Source of the DNA: Stramonita haemastoma
Lineage: Eukaryota > Mollusca > Gastropoda > Neogastropoda > Muricidae
Assembly (NCBI GenBank): GCA_030674155.1
Contig: CM060322.1
Span: forward strand, 66,423,613 to 66,487,612
DNA length: 64,000 bases
Direction of reading: 5' to 3'
Numbering within the stretch: the first letter of the stretch is position 1; each line of letters begins with the position of its first letter. The translations under genes were made by a program, and so were the position numbers. The notes under the pieces are model-generated. The model ran no database searches, was not told the origin of the DNA, and saw only the letters and a list, made by a program, of their open reading frames with translations. Shown in pieces: positions 21,835-32,774 of this stretch.

Positions 21835-22822
21835 CCTTTTCACTGCTGACCTATTTTGCTCAGGCCTATGCTGAAGAAATTTTCAGAAACAGACAAAAAT
21901 CACGCATATGATTTTCAATTGCTTTTAATTCAGGAAACTCCTAAGATAGCTACATAAAAGTATATACCAAATGAAAGGAAATTGAATGAAGATTGTATCT
22001 GTGACAATTTTAAAAATATATAATTAGACAGACACACATGCGCGCAGGCAGGCATGCGCATGCACACACACACACACACACGCTCTTCACACAAACACAC
22101 AGCCAGGGAGCCAGGGCATATGTCAGCAAGAACAACAGCTCATCAACAAAACAAACAGACACACACACTGAAAACTGACAGCTAACGAGTAGCCTAGGTG
22201 ACAAGTGACACACGGTCGCAACCACTTCAAAGTAGATCAAACACATCGGCCACTTAGTGACTGGCTCATTCGCTCACTGACCAAGCCCTGACCAAAGGTG
22301 CAACCATACGATACACACATTTAGTTGTTCTGTTTATGAATAAACAGAGAAAAAAAAAGCAATATAATTATGTTATGAAAATGAACAAAGCCCTCAAATA
22401 TACCCAACATCTTCTCGGATGATACGATCTTCATGTTCCGATTCAGACCATGAGTACGCAGAAATAAAATAAAATAAAAATCTCCACTATCTTGATCTCT
22501 ATAAATTTCATCAATAACTTCGGCAACTGTGTAGGTCAGTTAAGGGACAGCCATTGCTTCGAAAACCCAAAAATTGAACTTTGGAGTACCTTGTTTACCT
22601 TGCCGATTGAACGTCATAAAATATGCAAATAACTTGAACAAATGGGACTCATGGGTTGAAGATACATCAAGGGAGCTAAACAAATCATAATAAGAAGGAT
22701 TTTCAGCAATGCTGAGCAAAACAGAGAGAGCGTTGGTTCATGAGGAGCGGTGCTGGTCAACACAGCATTGCAGGTGGTGGTTTCTATGACGAGCAGCGCT
22801 CGTCAACAGCACAGTGTAGGGG
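21835..22822. mobile_element. piggyBac-like MITE, 988 bp, TTAA duplication
   Basis: TTAA occurs at 21831-21834 and 22823-22826, immediately outside imperfect terminal inverted repeats (CCTTTTCACTGCTGACC at the left, CCCCTACACTGTGCTG read inward from the right). TTAA duplication and CCY-starting ends are diagnostic of the piggyBac superfamily. The paralogous segment 19493-19740 lacks the insert and reads ctttagaaaatgg, an empty site. The interior has no transposase, only CA-rich and unique DNA, so it is non-autonomous. Confidence 0.85.
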
Positions 22823-22886
22823 TTAAGAAAATGGCGCCTGGCCAGAGGCTCAAGGGAAATGTTTGGGGTCATGTTTGTGTGTATGC

Positions 22887-23471
22887 AAGCATGAACATGC
22901 ACAAGCACACATACTACAGGAGTACTATCTAGGTGAACACAGACACAGACAGAGATATACATAGACACACAGACACAGGCACACATTTTAGGGGAAGTGG
23001 GGGGTATGGACTTGCAATGCCTTGAGGGGTGGGTTTGTGCTCCTGGTTTGATAGTTCTGAGGGGGTGATCCTGTGTTGCTGGAGGGTCTTTGGAGGTTAG
23101 AGTTTTATCACCAGGGTTGTGTTTGGGGCTACAATTTGCTTTGAACATAAGATTTTTTTTCAGGTAAAACTGTATTTGCTGAAAAACATTGGATAAGACT
23201 TTGATTTCTCTCTAAAACCATTAGTGCATACTATAAGGAAGACTTGCACACTTGTCTGCATACATTTACACCCCTCCCCCCCCCACATACACACATACAC
23301 ACAGACACACATGACTGCATGCCTCAACTGGAATATACTACCAAGTGGAAACCACTGTCTTTCTTGTTAGCTACATGTCCTCTTTATATGTGCAAGTTCA
23401 GCCTGCTGTAGAATAAGTATGCAGAACTGACATCTTCCTCAGGACAGTCAGTTGCCTGCAAGTTTGATTGG
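22887..23471. repeat. Direct duplication of a 93 bp segment within unassigned DNA
   Basis: A segment with gggggtgatcctgtgttgct occurs at 23043-23135 and again at 23472-23567. Only the second lies in the inverted-repeat arm (its mirror is at about 41762-41890). No coding sequence seen between. Confidence 0.7.
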
Positions 23472-23712
23472 CTGGTTTGATAGTTCTGAGGGGGTGATCC
23501 TGTGTTGCTGGAGGGTCTTTGGAGTTTAGAGTTTTATCACCAGGGTTGTGTTTTGGGCAACAAAACACAAGCCTAGCCTAGATAGTAGGCTAGGGTGTAA
23601 ATCCAAAAAAATGTTGGCTTTGATTTTCTCTTTGTTTGCTTCTTGAGTAAAGGATTGGTTTTCTTATCAAGGTATGAAAATATGTCTATACCTGTTAATG
23701 CAATGTTCCTTC

Positions 23713-23940
23713 TTATTTTTTCTGGTGATAATCTTCCTTAGTCACAATTGTCATTATCTTTCGGTGAGAAGTTTGTAAGCTAAAGTGATCTTCCTGATTT
23801 TCTCCAGCTGCTCCATTTTCTTTTGCCAGAAAAAAATATGTAGTCTCAGCCGTGTCTGGACTACCCACCATTGCACAAGATTCCCCTGACAAAGCCAAAC
23901 TGGACAGTCCTTTAACCAATGTCAGTTTTCCTTCTTCCAG
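23713..23940 (-). other. Candidate coding exon, unidentified (intact here)
   Basis: Follows an acceptor-like tggtcaacttag and is open for 75 codons to a TAA stop: LEEGKLTLVKGLSSLALSGE, then PDTAETTYFFLAKENG and IMTIVTKEDYHQKK. Composition is protein-like rather than repeat-like. The mirror copy at about 41425-41652 carries three single-base indels (two deletions, one insertion), so only this side keeps the frame. No donor follows, so it would be a terminal exon. Family unknown. Confidence 0.3.
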
Positions 23941-24484
23941 CTAAGTTGACCACATTCTAAAATATGTTGATAAAAGCACATTTGACTGTGCAAGTAAAGA
24001 AAAAGACAAACTAGCCTATGATTGACACATGGCATTAAAAATGTTGCTGAATTTGGTCTTTGTACCCCCAAAGTCACAGCCATACTGCCTGACTGACTGG
24101 TTTAATAGTGATACTACACACAGTGGACATGAGCAGTGACTGAATAGGATTGGTAGTGTGACTTGGCTACATGATTCTGCAGTGGTTTAGACAGAGGCAC
24201 ATGACCAGGTAGTACTGTAGACATAGAAACAGGACAGTGCGGCACTCGTAAATTTCTATTCTTTTCTCACATCCTTCATTAGACTGCTTTTTTCTGTGAA
24301 GATTACTAAGAATATGATTATTCATTAGTCACTGATGGATACAGTCTGAAGCTAATTTTGTCTTTTGTCTTACCCATGTGTTTGAAAAAGTGATTTAGTT
24401 TTGTCAAAGAGTGGAATGTTTGGGATAGATGTGTTATCAGACAGGTTTTGGTGTGGGTTGGGGGGTGGGGGGTGGGGGTCTCAG

Positions 24485-24583
24485 GCCAGATGGTGCACAC
24501 TATGGCTCGGTATGGTCCTGTGTTCACATCTGTATGGAACAACTCACAGAAAGCTGACGAGGAATCAAAACAAGTAGATTATG
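24485..24583 (+). other. Candidate 99-nt exon, unidentified
   Basis: Between ggtctcag and GTAAGA, open for MVHTMARYGPVFTSVW then QKADEESKQVDY. 99 nt keeps phase. The upstream tract is G-rich rather than pyrimidine-rich, so the acceptor is weak. Its mirror is also open. Opposite strand to the other candidates nearby. Confidence 0.2.
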
Positions 24584-24989
24584 GTAAGATTAAAAACATG
24601 AAAACCTCTAGCAACATACTAGTAGATTATAAAGAGTGTTAAAAAACATTATTAAAAAATCAGCAACATACTAGTAGATGATAGACATTGATCAGAAATG
24701 TGAAAACATTCAACAACATACTTGTGGAATTTTTTTAGGGGGGGGGGGGAGTTGACTTGTTAGCACCTGATTATTTCAGGCTAAAAATTCTTGAAGAGGG
24801 TTGGTAGCTGGTGCAATGACCTGTAGACTCAGCTGGGGAAAGTGACATTTCAAGGAGACCAAGTCTCTGTGACTTTTTAGAGAAATTGTATTCATTTTAT
24901 AACTGTCAGTGTTTTATCTCCCCCTCCCCCATCCCCCCACTTTATTTTACAGGTTTGGGTTCTAAAATCTATAGTCACATTTATTATGG
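24584..24989. other. Non-coding, tandem 45-60 bp repeat
   Basis: Holds three diverged copies of 'caacatactagtagat' (about 24611-24725) and a G-run at 24739-24750. No gene. Confidence 0.5.
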
Positions 24990-25175
24990 TCACACAACTC
25001 TTTCATCTATAAGAAGCCCGGTTGGATCAACTCTGCTGATCTCTCTTTTACTCTGAATGTTCTGAGCATCATAGTCAGAAACTTCAATCTTCATAGCCAC
25101 TAACTGCCCTTCAATTTCATGATCTTTCTTCTTGATCCATACTGATTTTCCAAGATACTTTTTTTTGTTACCAAA
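24990..25175 (-). other. Candidate coding exon, unidentified (intact here)
   Basis: After an acceptor-like aatatcatcttag the frame is open for 61 codons: FGNKKKYLGKSVWIKKKDHE, then GQLVAMKIEVSDYDAQN and VDPTGLLIDERVV before TGA. The composition is that of a real protein. The mirror copy at about 40183-40369 has an early single-base deletion and stop. No donor is evident. Not recognised. Confidence 0.3.
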
Positions 25176-25678
25176 CTAAGATGATATTTAAATGTAAATT
25201 TTCTTTTGGTTTAGATTTCCTTTACTGCTGTATTTTGTCTTCCTAAAGTGGGAGTGTGGGAGTTTTGAAGGCAGGCCAAAGACATGGGTAAGCCTGTAGT
25301 CTCAAACTGTGCCTGCAAGGTGAGTGAGGCACTGCAGGTCTGCTGTGAATGGAGGGGCTGGGTGGTGGTGGTGGTGGGGGCTAATAAAAATAGAAAGCCT
25401 TGGTACAAGGAAGTCCTGGTTAGTGTTCATGTCCCTTTGTGTTTGTAGTGATACAAGTTGTTGGTACAGGGAAGTCCTAGTCGGTGTCAGTGTTCCTTTG
25501 TATGTGTAGTGCTACAGGTAGACAAATCTTCATAGTATTTCTTCTGTTTCTTGACTTGTCAAAATGGGAACCTTTCCAAATTTTTCCTCTTGCTTTTTGT
25601 GGTAGACATGTTGATTTGAAAGGTTGACTATCATCCCATTGTATGGAGTGTTGATCATTTGTGGCATCCTAGTTATTC
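25176..25678. other. Unassigned DNA between candidate exons
   Basis: Contains a roughly 65 bp tandem duplication near 25400-25515 (ggtacaaggaagtcctggtt and a diverged second copy). No coding sequence supported. Confidence 0.4.
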
Positions 25679-25920
25679 TTAACATTTCCTGTCTGCTAAA
25701 GAATTGTCACTCCATTTGTTGGCTTCATACGCTAACATCCTCTCATCTTTGAAAGTTACATTTTCTGAGTTAGCATGTTTGTGCTCCAGTTTCTGTGAAA
25801 GCTTTATTCTTTGTGCTTCTGTTGGGAAACCTTTTGTAGTGACTGCAGTCTTCACATGGATGTGTTTCTGCAAGGTTTTCACAGCACTTCTTTTTCCTGC
25901 ACTGTCTGTGACTGACTGTA
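25679..25920 (-). other. Candidate coding exon, unidentified (open in both arms)
   Basis: After acceptor-like cctgtctttag the frame is open for 79 codons: QSVTDSAGKRSAVKTLQKHI, then TEAQRIKLSQKLEHKHANSE and MLAYEANKWSDNSLADRKC. The mirror copy at 39432-39678 keeps the frame with two substitutions (G to V, H to Y). A second frame across the same bases is also open and Cys-rich, which weakens the case. Function unknown. Confidence 0.3.
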
Positions 25921-26309
25921 CTAAAGACAGGTCTGCAGTGTGTCTGTGTCACTCCAGTTTTTCCTGAGTTTCTGCCCCCTTTCTTTCTGCTATCCTGTCT
26001 AACCCCACCCTTGTCCCTTGTGTGTTGGTTGTGACATGTAGGAAAATATAGATACAGTCTTAGAGTGGAGTGGAAAAGTGACAGTGTGTGTGTTTGTGTG
26101 TGTATGTGTGTTTGTCTGTGTCTGTGTGTGTGTTTGTGCATGTGTGACTGTGTGTCTGTGTGTGTGTGTCCTATAGAGCAGTATAGTTGTGGTGGTCATA
26201 GTAATAGTGGTAGCTGTAGCATTAGTAACGGTAGTAAAATATAATAATAGCTAAACTGGTAATTGTAGTATGCCATCTAATATATGTTTACATCAGTAAT
26301 ACTAGATAT

Positions 26310-27430
26310 CTTTTATAGACTTCAAAAAGGCCTTTGACAGGGTATGGCATGACGGCCTCTGGCAAGTACTCAGGCACTTCAACATTGACAACTGCCTAAT
26401 TGAAGTTATCAAGGCTCTGTACGAGAACGCAAGAAGTGCAGTTTTCATGAACAATCACGTGGGCGAGTTCTTTAAGACCACGGTTGATGTTCGCTAGGGC
26501 TGCCTTCTCTCACCTGTACTCTTCAACCTCTTCCTCGAAAACATCATAACAGAGACACTGCAAAACCACCCCACTTCAATCTCCATTGGTGGAAGACCCC
26601 TTTGCAACCTCAGATTTGCAGATGACTTTGACCTCATGGCAGCAGCAAACAAGAACTGCCAATCCTCACAGTCTAACAGATCAAGCGAGCGCATATGGCA
26701 TAAGGGTCAGAGTACAGAGAAATTAAAGATCATGGTCAACAGCGCGAGTAATGACATCATGGAAATAAAAATGAATGGAGAAATACTGGAAGAGGAGAGC
26801 CAATTCAAATACTTAAGCTCCGTCCTAACAAAAGATGGCACATCAAACAATGAAGTGAAAGCTTGCATTGCAACAGCAACATCTGCTCTAGTCAGACTCG
26901 AGAGGATCATCAGAAGCAACAACATCATCTTCTGCACCAAATACCACCTCTACAAATCCCTCTGATATCTATCCTCCTATATGGTTGTGAATCATGGACT
27001 CTGACAGCAGAGTTAGAGAGGAGAATCCAAGCATTTGAGAACAAGTGCCACAGGAGACTCCTGAAAATATCATACAAAGAACACAAGACCAATAACTATG
27101 TGAAAGAAGAAATCAAAAAACGTGTGGGCCCCCAAGAGCCTTTGCTCTCCACCATAAAGAGGAGAAAGCTGATGTGGTTTGGTCACACCACAAGACCACA
27201 ACACCCTAGCAAAAACCATCTTGCAAGGAACAGTCAAGGGCAAGAGAAGAAGAGGCCGCCAAAAGAAATCATGGGTTGACAACATCAAAGACTGGACTGC
27301 CCAACCCCTGCAACACCTCCTATTAGCCACACAGGATCCTGAAGCATGGAAAAAGATCGCTGTTGTGTCTTCTCTCATGTCCCCCCTACGTCCTTTGGGA
27401 AATGGGACTGAGTTAGTCAGTGAGTGAGGT
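26310..27430 (+). pseudogene. RTE/BovB-type LINE, 5'-truncated C-terminal half
   Basis: Begins inside the palm: DFKKAFDRVWHDGLWQVLRH, an in-frame stop in VDVR-stop-GCLLSPVLFN, catalytic LRFADDFDLMA (about 26610-26640), FKYLSSVLTKDG, LLYGCESWTLTAELERR (after a frameshift), RGRQKKSWVDNIKDWT and a terminal MSPLRPLGNGTE. It is the same lineage as 1-1670 but on the opposite strand. Two or more frameshifts make it inactive. It lies in the part of the left side (26178-33371) that is absent from the right arm. Confidence 0.85.
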
Positions 27431-27439
27431 TATTGTGTG

Positions 27440-27540
27440 CCGCTTGGAACATATAACAACATTTACAAAACTGCAGATACACTTATGGTGGTTGTAAAAA
27501 AAACACATTAGTGCTTATTCCATTATCTTGAATATAAAAG
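27440..27540 (+). repeat. SINE-A 3' fragment
   Basis: Tail phrase acatttacaaaactgcagat and gtgcttattccattatcttg, ending in (AAAT)n at 27541-27572. Confidence 0.7.
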
Positions 27541-27542
27541 AA

Positions 27543-27574
<32 letters not shown>

Positions 27575-27883
27575 CCTCTCTCTCTCTCTCTCTCTCTGAG
27601 TTTCTCTCTCTGAGTCTCTCTCTAAGTATCTAAGTTTCTCTCTGCCTCTCTGTCCCTCTGTCTCTGTCTGTTTGCCTGTATGTCTGTCTGTCTCTCTATC
27701 TCTATCTCTTAACCACTCTTTCTCTCTCTGTTTCCCCCTCTTTCTCTCTATCTGTTGTGTGTATGTCTGTGTTCTGGTTGTCTACCTGTGTGTCTATCTG
27801 GATATTTGTCTGTGTGTCTGTGTGTCTGTCTGTTTTTCTTTCTCTCTCCTTTCTCTCTTCTCCATCTTCCTCTCACCCCCCCC

Positions 27884-27960
<77 letters not shown>
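27541..27960. repeat. (AAAT)n, (CT)n and CTGT-rich low-complexity tract
   Basis: A 32 bp AAAT array, then 385 bp of CT/CTGT-rich sequence with a pure CT core at 27886-27949. ORFs across it are artefacts. Confidence 0.95.
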
Positions 27961-27961
<1 letters not shown>

Positions 27962-28911
27962 GTTTCTCAGATGAGACTTTAAACCTTATTTTAAACTTTA
28001 AACTTTATTGTTTAAAGTTGCAATGTCTGTGAGTTGCAATGTTGTATATCTTTGTTTGCAGGGTATAATATTGTTGTGGACATTGTGTACAGACATGTGA
28101 TTTCGTGAGTTGCAAGGTTGGTGTGTGGAGACAGTGGAGGACAGGACAGGGAGAAAGACAGTCATGACTCTGGCAGAGGTAATTACTCTGTGTGTGTGTT
28201 TATTTGTGTGATTATTTTTGTGTGTTTAATGTTGTGTGATTTTTTTGTGTGATAATATTTGTGTGCTTAGTTTTTTGTGCTTGTTTGTAGGATTATTTGT
28301 GTGTGTTTCTTTTTGTGTGTTTAATTTTTGTGTTTCTACTTTTGAAAAAATCACATTTTCCTTTTGTGTTAATTTTTGTGTGTGTTGGTTTTGGGTGTTC
28401 ATTTTGTGTTTTTAATGTCACAGGTTTGATGAATCTCAGGATATGTGAAGACGTTGAGAAGGAACAGTTGGGGGCTGGAGTCTGCTTCTGAGAAGTGTGT
28501 GTAAGATTGCACATAATTGTACAAATAACATAAAAAACCTGATATTTTCTTCTTTTTTAAGCATTGCTGAAGCATGCTGAAAACATGTGCAAAACGGGGA
28601 TAATGGAGTAATAGATGTGTTTATAATAAAAACAATACAAAAATGAGTTTTGGAATAAAAAATACATAACTTGCCTACCATATGTATGTGTCTACCTCTC
28701 CCACAGCTGTCTGAAATCTGGCACCACTTCAGGGATCCATGGTACTGAATGGTCTGAATGGTCTTAACTTCTTGGCTGTAGCATCCTTCAAACCTTGAAA
28801 TGCTTTGTGTTGTAAATGAGAAAGGTTTGACACAAGTGTTTGTTGTCTTCTGTGCTGAATCCCATGCATTTCTCTTCAGTTGTGTATATTTTTTTTGTTT
28901 GTGCATTACAG
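27961..28911. other. Unassigned stretch upstream of the exon-like array
   Basis: Includes TTTGTGTG-rich DNA (28185-28400). One possible exon runs from tgtttgcag to TTC|GTGAGT (about 28061-28104), encoding YNIVVDIVYRHVIS, and a second potential donor follows GGCAGAG at about 28178. A run upstream of 28912 provides a branch and acceptor-like region for the first array unit. Nothing is secure. Confidence 0.3.
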
Positions 28912-29630
28912 GGCTGGTGTTCCATGATGACCAAGGACTGGTGGTGCCATCTTTTTTTCTGTGGTAAGTGTTGAGTTTGTACGTTTCGGGTTGGGGGGGG
29001 ATGTGTATAGATAGTATCTATATCTATTCTGTTTGTGCCTTACAGTGTGGGCGTTCCATGATGACCAATGACCAAGGACTGGCGGTGCCATCTTTTTTTT
29101 TCTGTGGTAAGTGTTCAGTTTGTACATGTCTGGGGGGGGGGGGGGGGGGATGTGTATAGACAGTAGCTATATTTATTCTGTTTGTGTTTACAGTGTTGGT
29201 GTTCCATGATGACCAAGGACTGGTGGTGCCATCAGTCTCAGCAGTCGGTAAGTGTTCAGTTTTTACATTTTGGGGTTGGGGGGTTGAGAGATGTGTATAG
29301 ATAGTATCTATATTTATTCTGTTTGTGCTTACAGTTTGGTCTTTCATGATGACCAAGGAGTGGTGGTGCCATCTGACTCTGCTTTCAGTAAGTGTTCAGT
29401 TTGTACATTATGGGGTTGGGGGTGTGTGTGTATAGATAGTATATATATTTATTCTGTTTGCGCGTTACAGTGTCGGTGTTCAATGATGACCAGTGACAGC
29501 ATAATAAGTTGTAGGCAAGTCGGTAAGTTTTCAGTACTGGTGATGCCATCTGTGTCTGCTTTCAGTAAGTTTTCAGTTTGTAAATTTTTGGGGGGGGGGG
29601 GGGTTGGGTGTGTGTGTTAAGATAGTATTA
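28912..29630 (+). repeat. Tandem array of exon-like units, part 1 (5 units plus a partial)
   Basis: About 125 bp units, each with a TTACAG- or ATTACAG-type acceptor, a core containing gttccatgatgaccaaggac and ggtggtgccatct, a GTAAGT donor, then a G-rich run and tatagatagtatctatattt. Core limits and lengths: 28912-28963 (52), 29046-29106 (61), 29194-29247 (54), 29335-29387 (53), 29471-29522 (52). Translated in the common frame the core gives LVFHDDQGLVVPS. Lengths do not keep phase from unit to unit, so a continuous spliced ORF is not supported now. Array continues at 34775. Confidence 0.85.
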
Positions 29631-29769
29631 GGTAGGACCACGGCAGCCGCTAACGAGTAAAGCGTGGCGGAAAGTGGCAAATTAGATCTACTTTGCACCC
29701 AAATTTCTCCATCCAAATCTAAAAGAAAGCTAAAAAAAAAATTTACTAGTAAAAAGTTTAATGCATTAA

Positions 29770-31259
29770 CCCTCTTCCATTCGCTTTTCTGACCAAGAAA
29801 CTCCTCCTAGTATTCGGAAAATTTCAATCTTTTTCTAGTAAAACACAGTTCCTTAGTAATATACACCACCATATAAAAACTACTGATAGAAGAGTCTTGA
29901 AATTTGACAGGAGTGTTCATAAGTTGTCATAGTTTACTTTGCATCAAAATTTGACAGTCCTGCTTATATATGTCATGTTGCTGTCCCCCTTTTTGTCACC
30001 AAATCAAGGTGACAACATGTTCACTTCATGCTGTTAGTAAAATAATATGCTCTAACATGCACATCATGCACTAGTATGAGTCAAAATTAAAAAAAAAAAG
30101 AAGTGTTCTACCTACAGGCCCTCTGTAGGATTCCACGTCAGGGTAATCCGATTGAATAATAGACATCACATGAAGATTGTCACCAAGTCCATTGTCTGGG
30201 ATTGTACAGTTTTTCTACACACTAAAGAGAAATAAAAAATACGCAAACACGGTACATTATTCACGGGATGGATTGCGTCGTGCCTTGAACTGGGCTTTGA
30301 TATGTGATGTCATTGAGAAAGGGCCTGATCTTGAAGAGAGGGTCGTACTGGGGGCTGTCACGTCCAGGTGTGTCACTTGTGTCTCTCAAATGAAAATACT
30401 GATTCAGCTTCAAAAATCTTGTTTTGGGCATGACAGTACTGATCCATGAGTGAGAAAACTTGGGGTCAGTGGACCAGTACATATGTATTCTGGGCAGACG
30501 ATTGATTCCCATCATTATCAGTATAGACAGGTAAGCCCTGATCTCCTCAGGTGTTGTGTCTGTCCACAAAGGATCAGAAGCCACACCTCTAGCGGCGATC
30601 TTTTGTTTAGCATACTTATTTGTCTCATCTGCCGCACTACGAAAAAAAGTTGGGGAAACAAACAGAAAAAAATAATCCAGGGGCTTGGCACTGAGCGGTA
30701 GTGTGTGTACAGGGCCTGCAGGCAACTGAAAATCTTTCACTGCCAGTGCTGTGTGCGCCGCGCGCCACGTCGTCTGCAAATTTAGTAGTGGAATGTTGTC
30801 TTCAGGGTCACTTTCTACTGCATAATCCTCATCTATTTCATCCCTTCCTTCTTCAGTTTCAATTTCAACATCAGATTCTCCATTCTGTTGTCTTTCAATC
30901 TCCTCAACTTGACGCATAATTTCGTCGATTTCATCTTCTGGAAAATCTTCCCACATTTCATCTTCGTGCTTTGCCGCCATTCTTAACTATGAGAAAATGT
31001 GTGAATGAAAATGAGAGACGCTGACCAATTTCTTGAGAATGGAAGGATGTGTTGTGCCAAAAATAGTGCTGAAAAGCCATTGGGCTATCCTTACTATAGC
31101 GGGGAAAAGTCACTCATGGTGTGTGTGACCTTGTTCATGCTCACACCGTGATGGAAAATACCCACTGGCCGGGAGCGATTCTCGGCATGCTGCGGCACGA
31201 TAAAATAAATGGGGCCTTTTCCGAAAAGCCCGCTGCAGGCATTAGAAAATGGGAGAGGG
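29770..31259 (-). mobile_element. piggyBac element, 1490 bp, internally deleted
   Basis: TTAA at 29766-29769 and 31260-31263 flank inverted ends CCCTCTTCCATT and AATGGGAGAGGG (11 of 12 pairing). These are hallmark piggyBac boundaries. The element is shorter than the 2.3-2.5 kb expected of autonomous copies and encodes only the N-terminal part of a transposase. Confidence 0.9.
30261..30980 (-). pseudogene. piggyBac-type transposase, N-terminal part
   Basis: 239 codons from MAAKHEDEMWEDFPEDE. Residues 1-65 are acidic, as in piggyBac proteins; the fold typical of DDE_Tnp_1_7 begins near residue 100: PLDYFFLFVSPTFFRSAADE, LWTDTTPEEIRAYLSILIMM, HMYWSTDPKFSHSW and FLKLNQYFHLRD. The frame stops soon after FKIRPFLNDI, before the first catalytic Asp, so the DDD domain and C-terminal Cys-rich finger are missing. 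It cannot be catalytic. The open frame is long for a relic, so inactivation by internal deletion seems recent. Confidence 0.85.
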
Positions 31260-31263
31260 TTAA

Positions 31264-31733
31264 GTTAACGTCTGTAAATTTCAGTTTGCAAGAATGATGA
31301 CTGGATAAGTGTTAGCAATGATTTAATATCAGTAATAAACTTAAAAACTCGCCGCTACCGGAGCCTCACTGGCTGAAAACGCAACACGGTGAATTTTCGT
31401 GCTTCGTCTTCCAACACAATCTGTCACCCTTTCACTATACAAACCTATTCATAGCCCATACCATTGGAAAGAAGAAACTCTCTACTAACCCATTGTATGA
31501 GAGACACTTTAGTGAAGTGTTTTCTTTAAATACAGTATAATGCGTTTAAAAATTCCCTGCATTTTTCGGAAGTCGTAGAAATTTCCCTATTAATCGTACA
31601 AAAAAATCCAACACAGCGTTAAAAAGCTCGTTTTTTCAAGAAACAAACGCCTCATTTCAGTTTATCGGTTATTTCCATTAAATGACGTCTGATTCTTGTT
31701 TGCATACAGCACCCCCCTTTTCTAACTGACCAA
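31264..31733. other. Unassigned DNA, CRE-like site near the end
   Basis: No ORF. A TGACGTCT sequence at about 31683 lies roughly 50 bp upstream of the Kozak-like ATG described next. Confidence 0.35.
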
Positions 31734-32210
31734 AATGGCGGCCTTAGCGAGTCTACACATAGATGCTTCAGACTTGCGAACGTCGATAGAGATTTTCGAT
31801 GTGTACAGCGCATTCACACTCACATCTGAAGAAGTAAATGTTGTGCTTTTACCGTAGTTACTATCGAATCTCGATGATTTTAGATTTAAAAACTTATCGT
31901 TGATCGCAAGTTTATCCCGGACTGGGATGGCAGGGAGCGAAGAACTAGGTCATCGAAGGGTGCTCTCAGAGTTTATGAGCTCACGTGACATTTTTCTATT
32001 ATAACAATAAATGAGGGTGATGATTCTAGTCTAAATAGTTTCTAGTAGTGTTTTTTTTTTTCTTAGGATCTGTACTTTGTTATATCGTGCCGAAATGTTC
32101 CACGAAACATCGTGAAAACGAATGCAAGAATGAAAACTCTTGCCTCAATCTAATTTCTAATAGAGATTTGGCCGATTTTGTTTACCGTTTGTTGTGTCTG
32201 TGTGCATGTA
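31734..32210 (+). other. Candidate first exon and second exon of an unknown gene
   Basis: An ATG in a strong animal context (ccaaaatggcggcc, about 31734) opens MAALASLHIDASDLRTSIEI then FDVYSAFTLTSEE to a GTAAAT donor-like site (about 31832). About 235 bp downstream a 12-T run and CTTAG form a strong acceptor (about 32066), and GCAT|GTAAGA (about 32208) a strong donor. The simple join would hit a stop after 28 codons in exon 2, whereas another frame of exon 2 is open (KCSTKHRENECKNENSC). Spurious assembly of signals is quite possible. Confidence 0.25.
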
Positions 32211-32525
32211 AGACCACGTTTTTAACAGAAATAGTGATTTAACGATTAGAAAACACTCCTGAATGCATCCATTTAAATTCATGCAAAACAAAACTTTTTT
32301 TTTTTTTAATCAGAGCATACAAGTGCTAATCAAATTGAGTAAAACTTTGTTCTCTCTGTTGGTTTCACATTTTAAGCAGTGCATGAACTTTCTTCACTTC
32401 TTTTTCATTAAGTTGTTTTGTTTCACCAAACATGTAGTTAGAAAGAAAAAAAACACAAGAAAAACTGAAAACTTTGTAATGATTTTATTGTGCACAAACA
32501 AGCCTATTAAATACTAATTTTTATC

Positions 32526-32569
32526 ACACACACACACACAGTCACACAAAGTCACACACACACACAAAT

Positions 32570-32657
<88 letters not shown>

Positions 32658-32671
32658 ATATATATGTATGT

Positions 32672-32760
<89 letters not shown>
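32526..32760. repeat. (CA)n and (AT)n microsatellite
   Basis: CA-rich 45 bp, then about 190 bp of alternating AT with two TGTG interruptions. Ile-Tyr repeat frames across it are spurious. Confidence 0.95.
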
Positions 32761-32763
<3 letters not shown>

Positions 32764-32774
32764 TTTTAAAGAGC

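Larger units (their letters stand above)
23457..26177. repeat. Inner left arm of giant inverted repeat
   Basis: Matches 39164-41902 in reverse complement with 3 differences in about 305 bp aligned by eye at 25679-25985. The match begins exactly at the N gap on the right side and ends at 26177 in a GT-rich tract. Confidence 0.95.

Noticed and set aside
28293..28514. Short ORFs in the TTTGTGTG-rich stretch
   Set aside because: Low complexity with no conserved or domain-like features.
30177..30919. Plus-strand ORFs across the piggyBac relic
   Set aside because: They are shadows of the minus-strand transposase frame.
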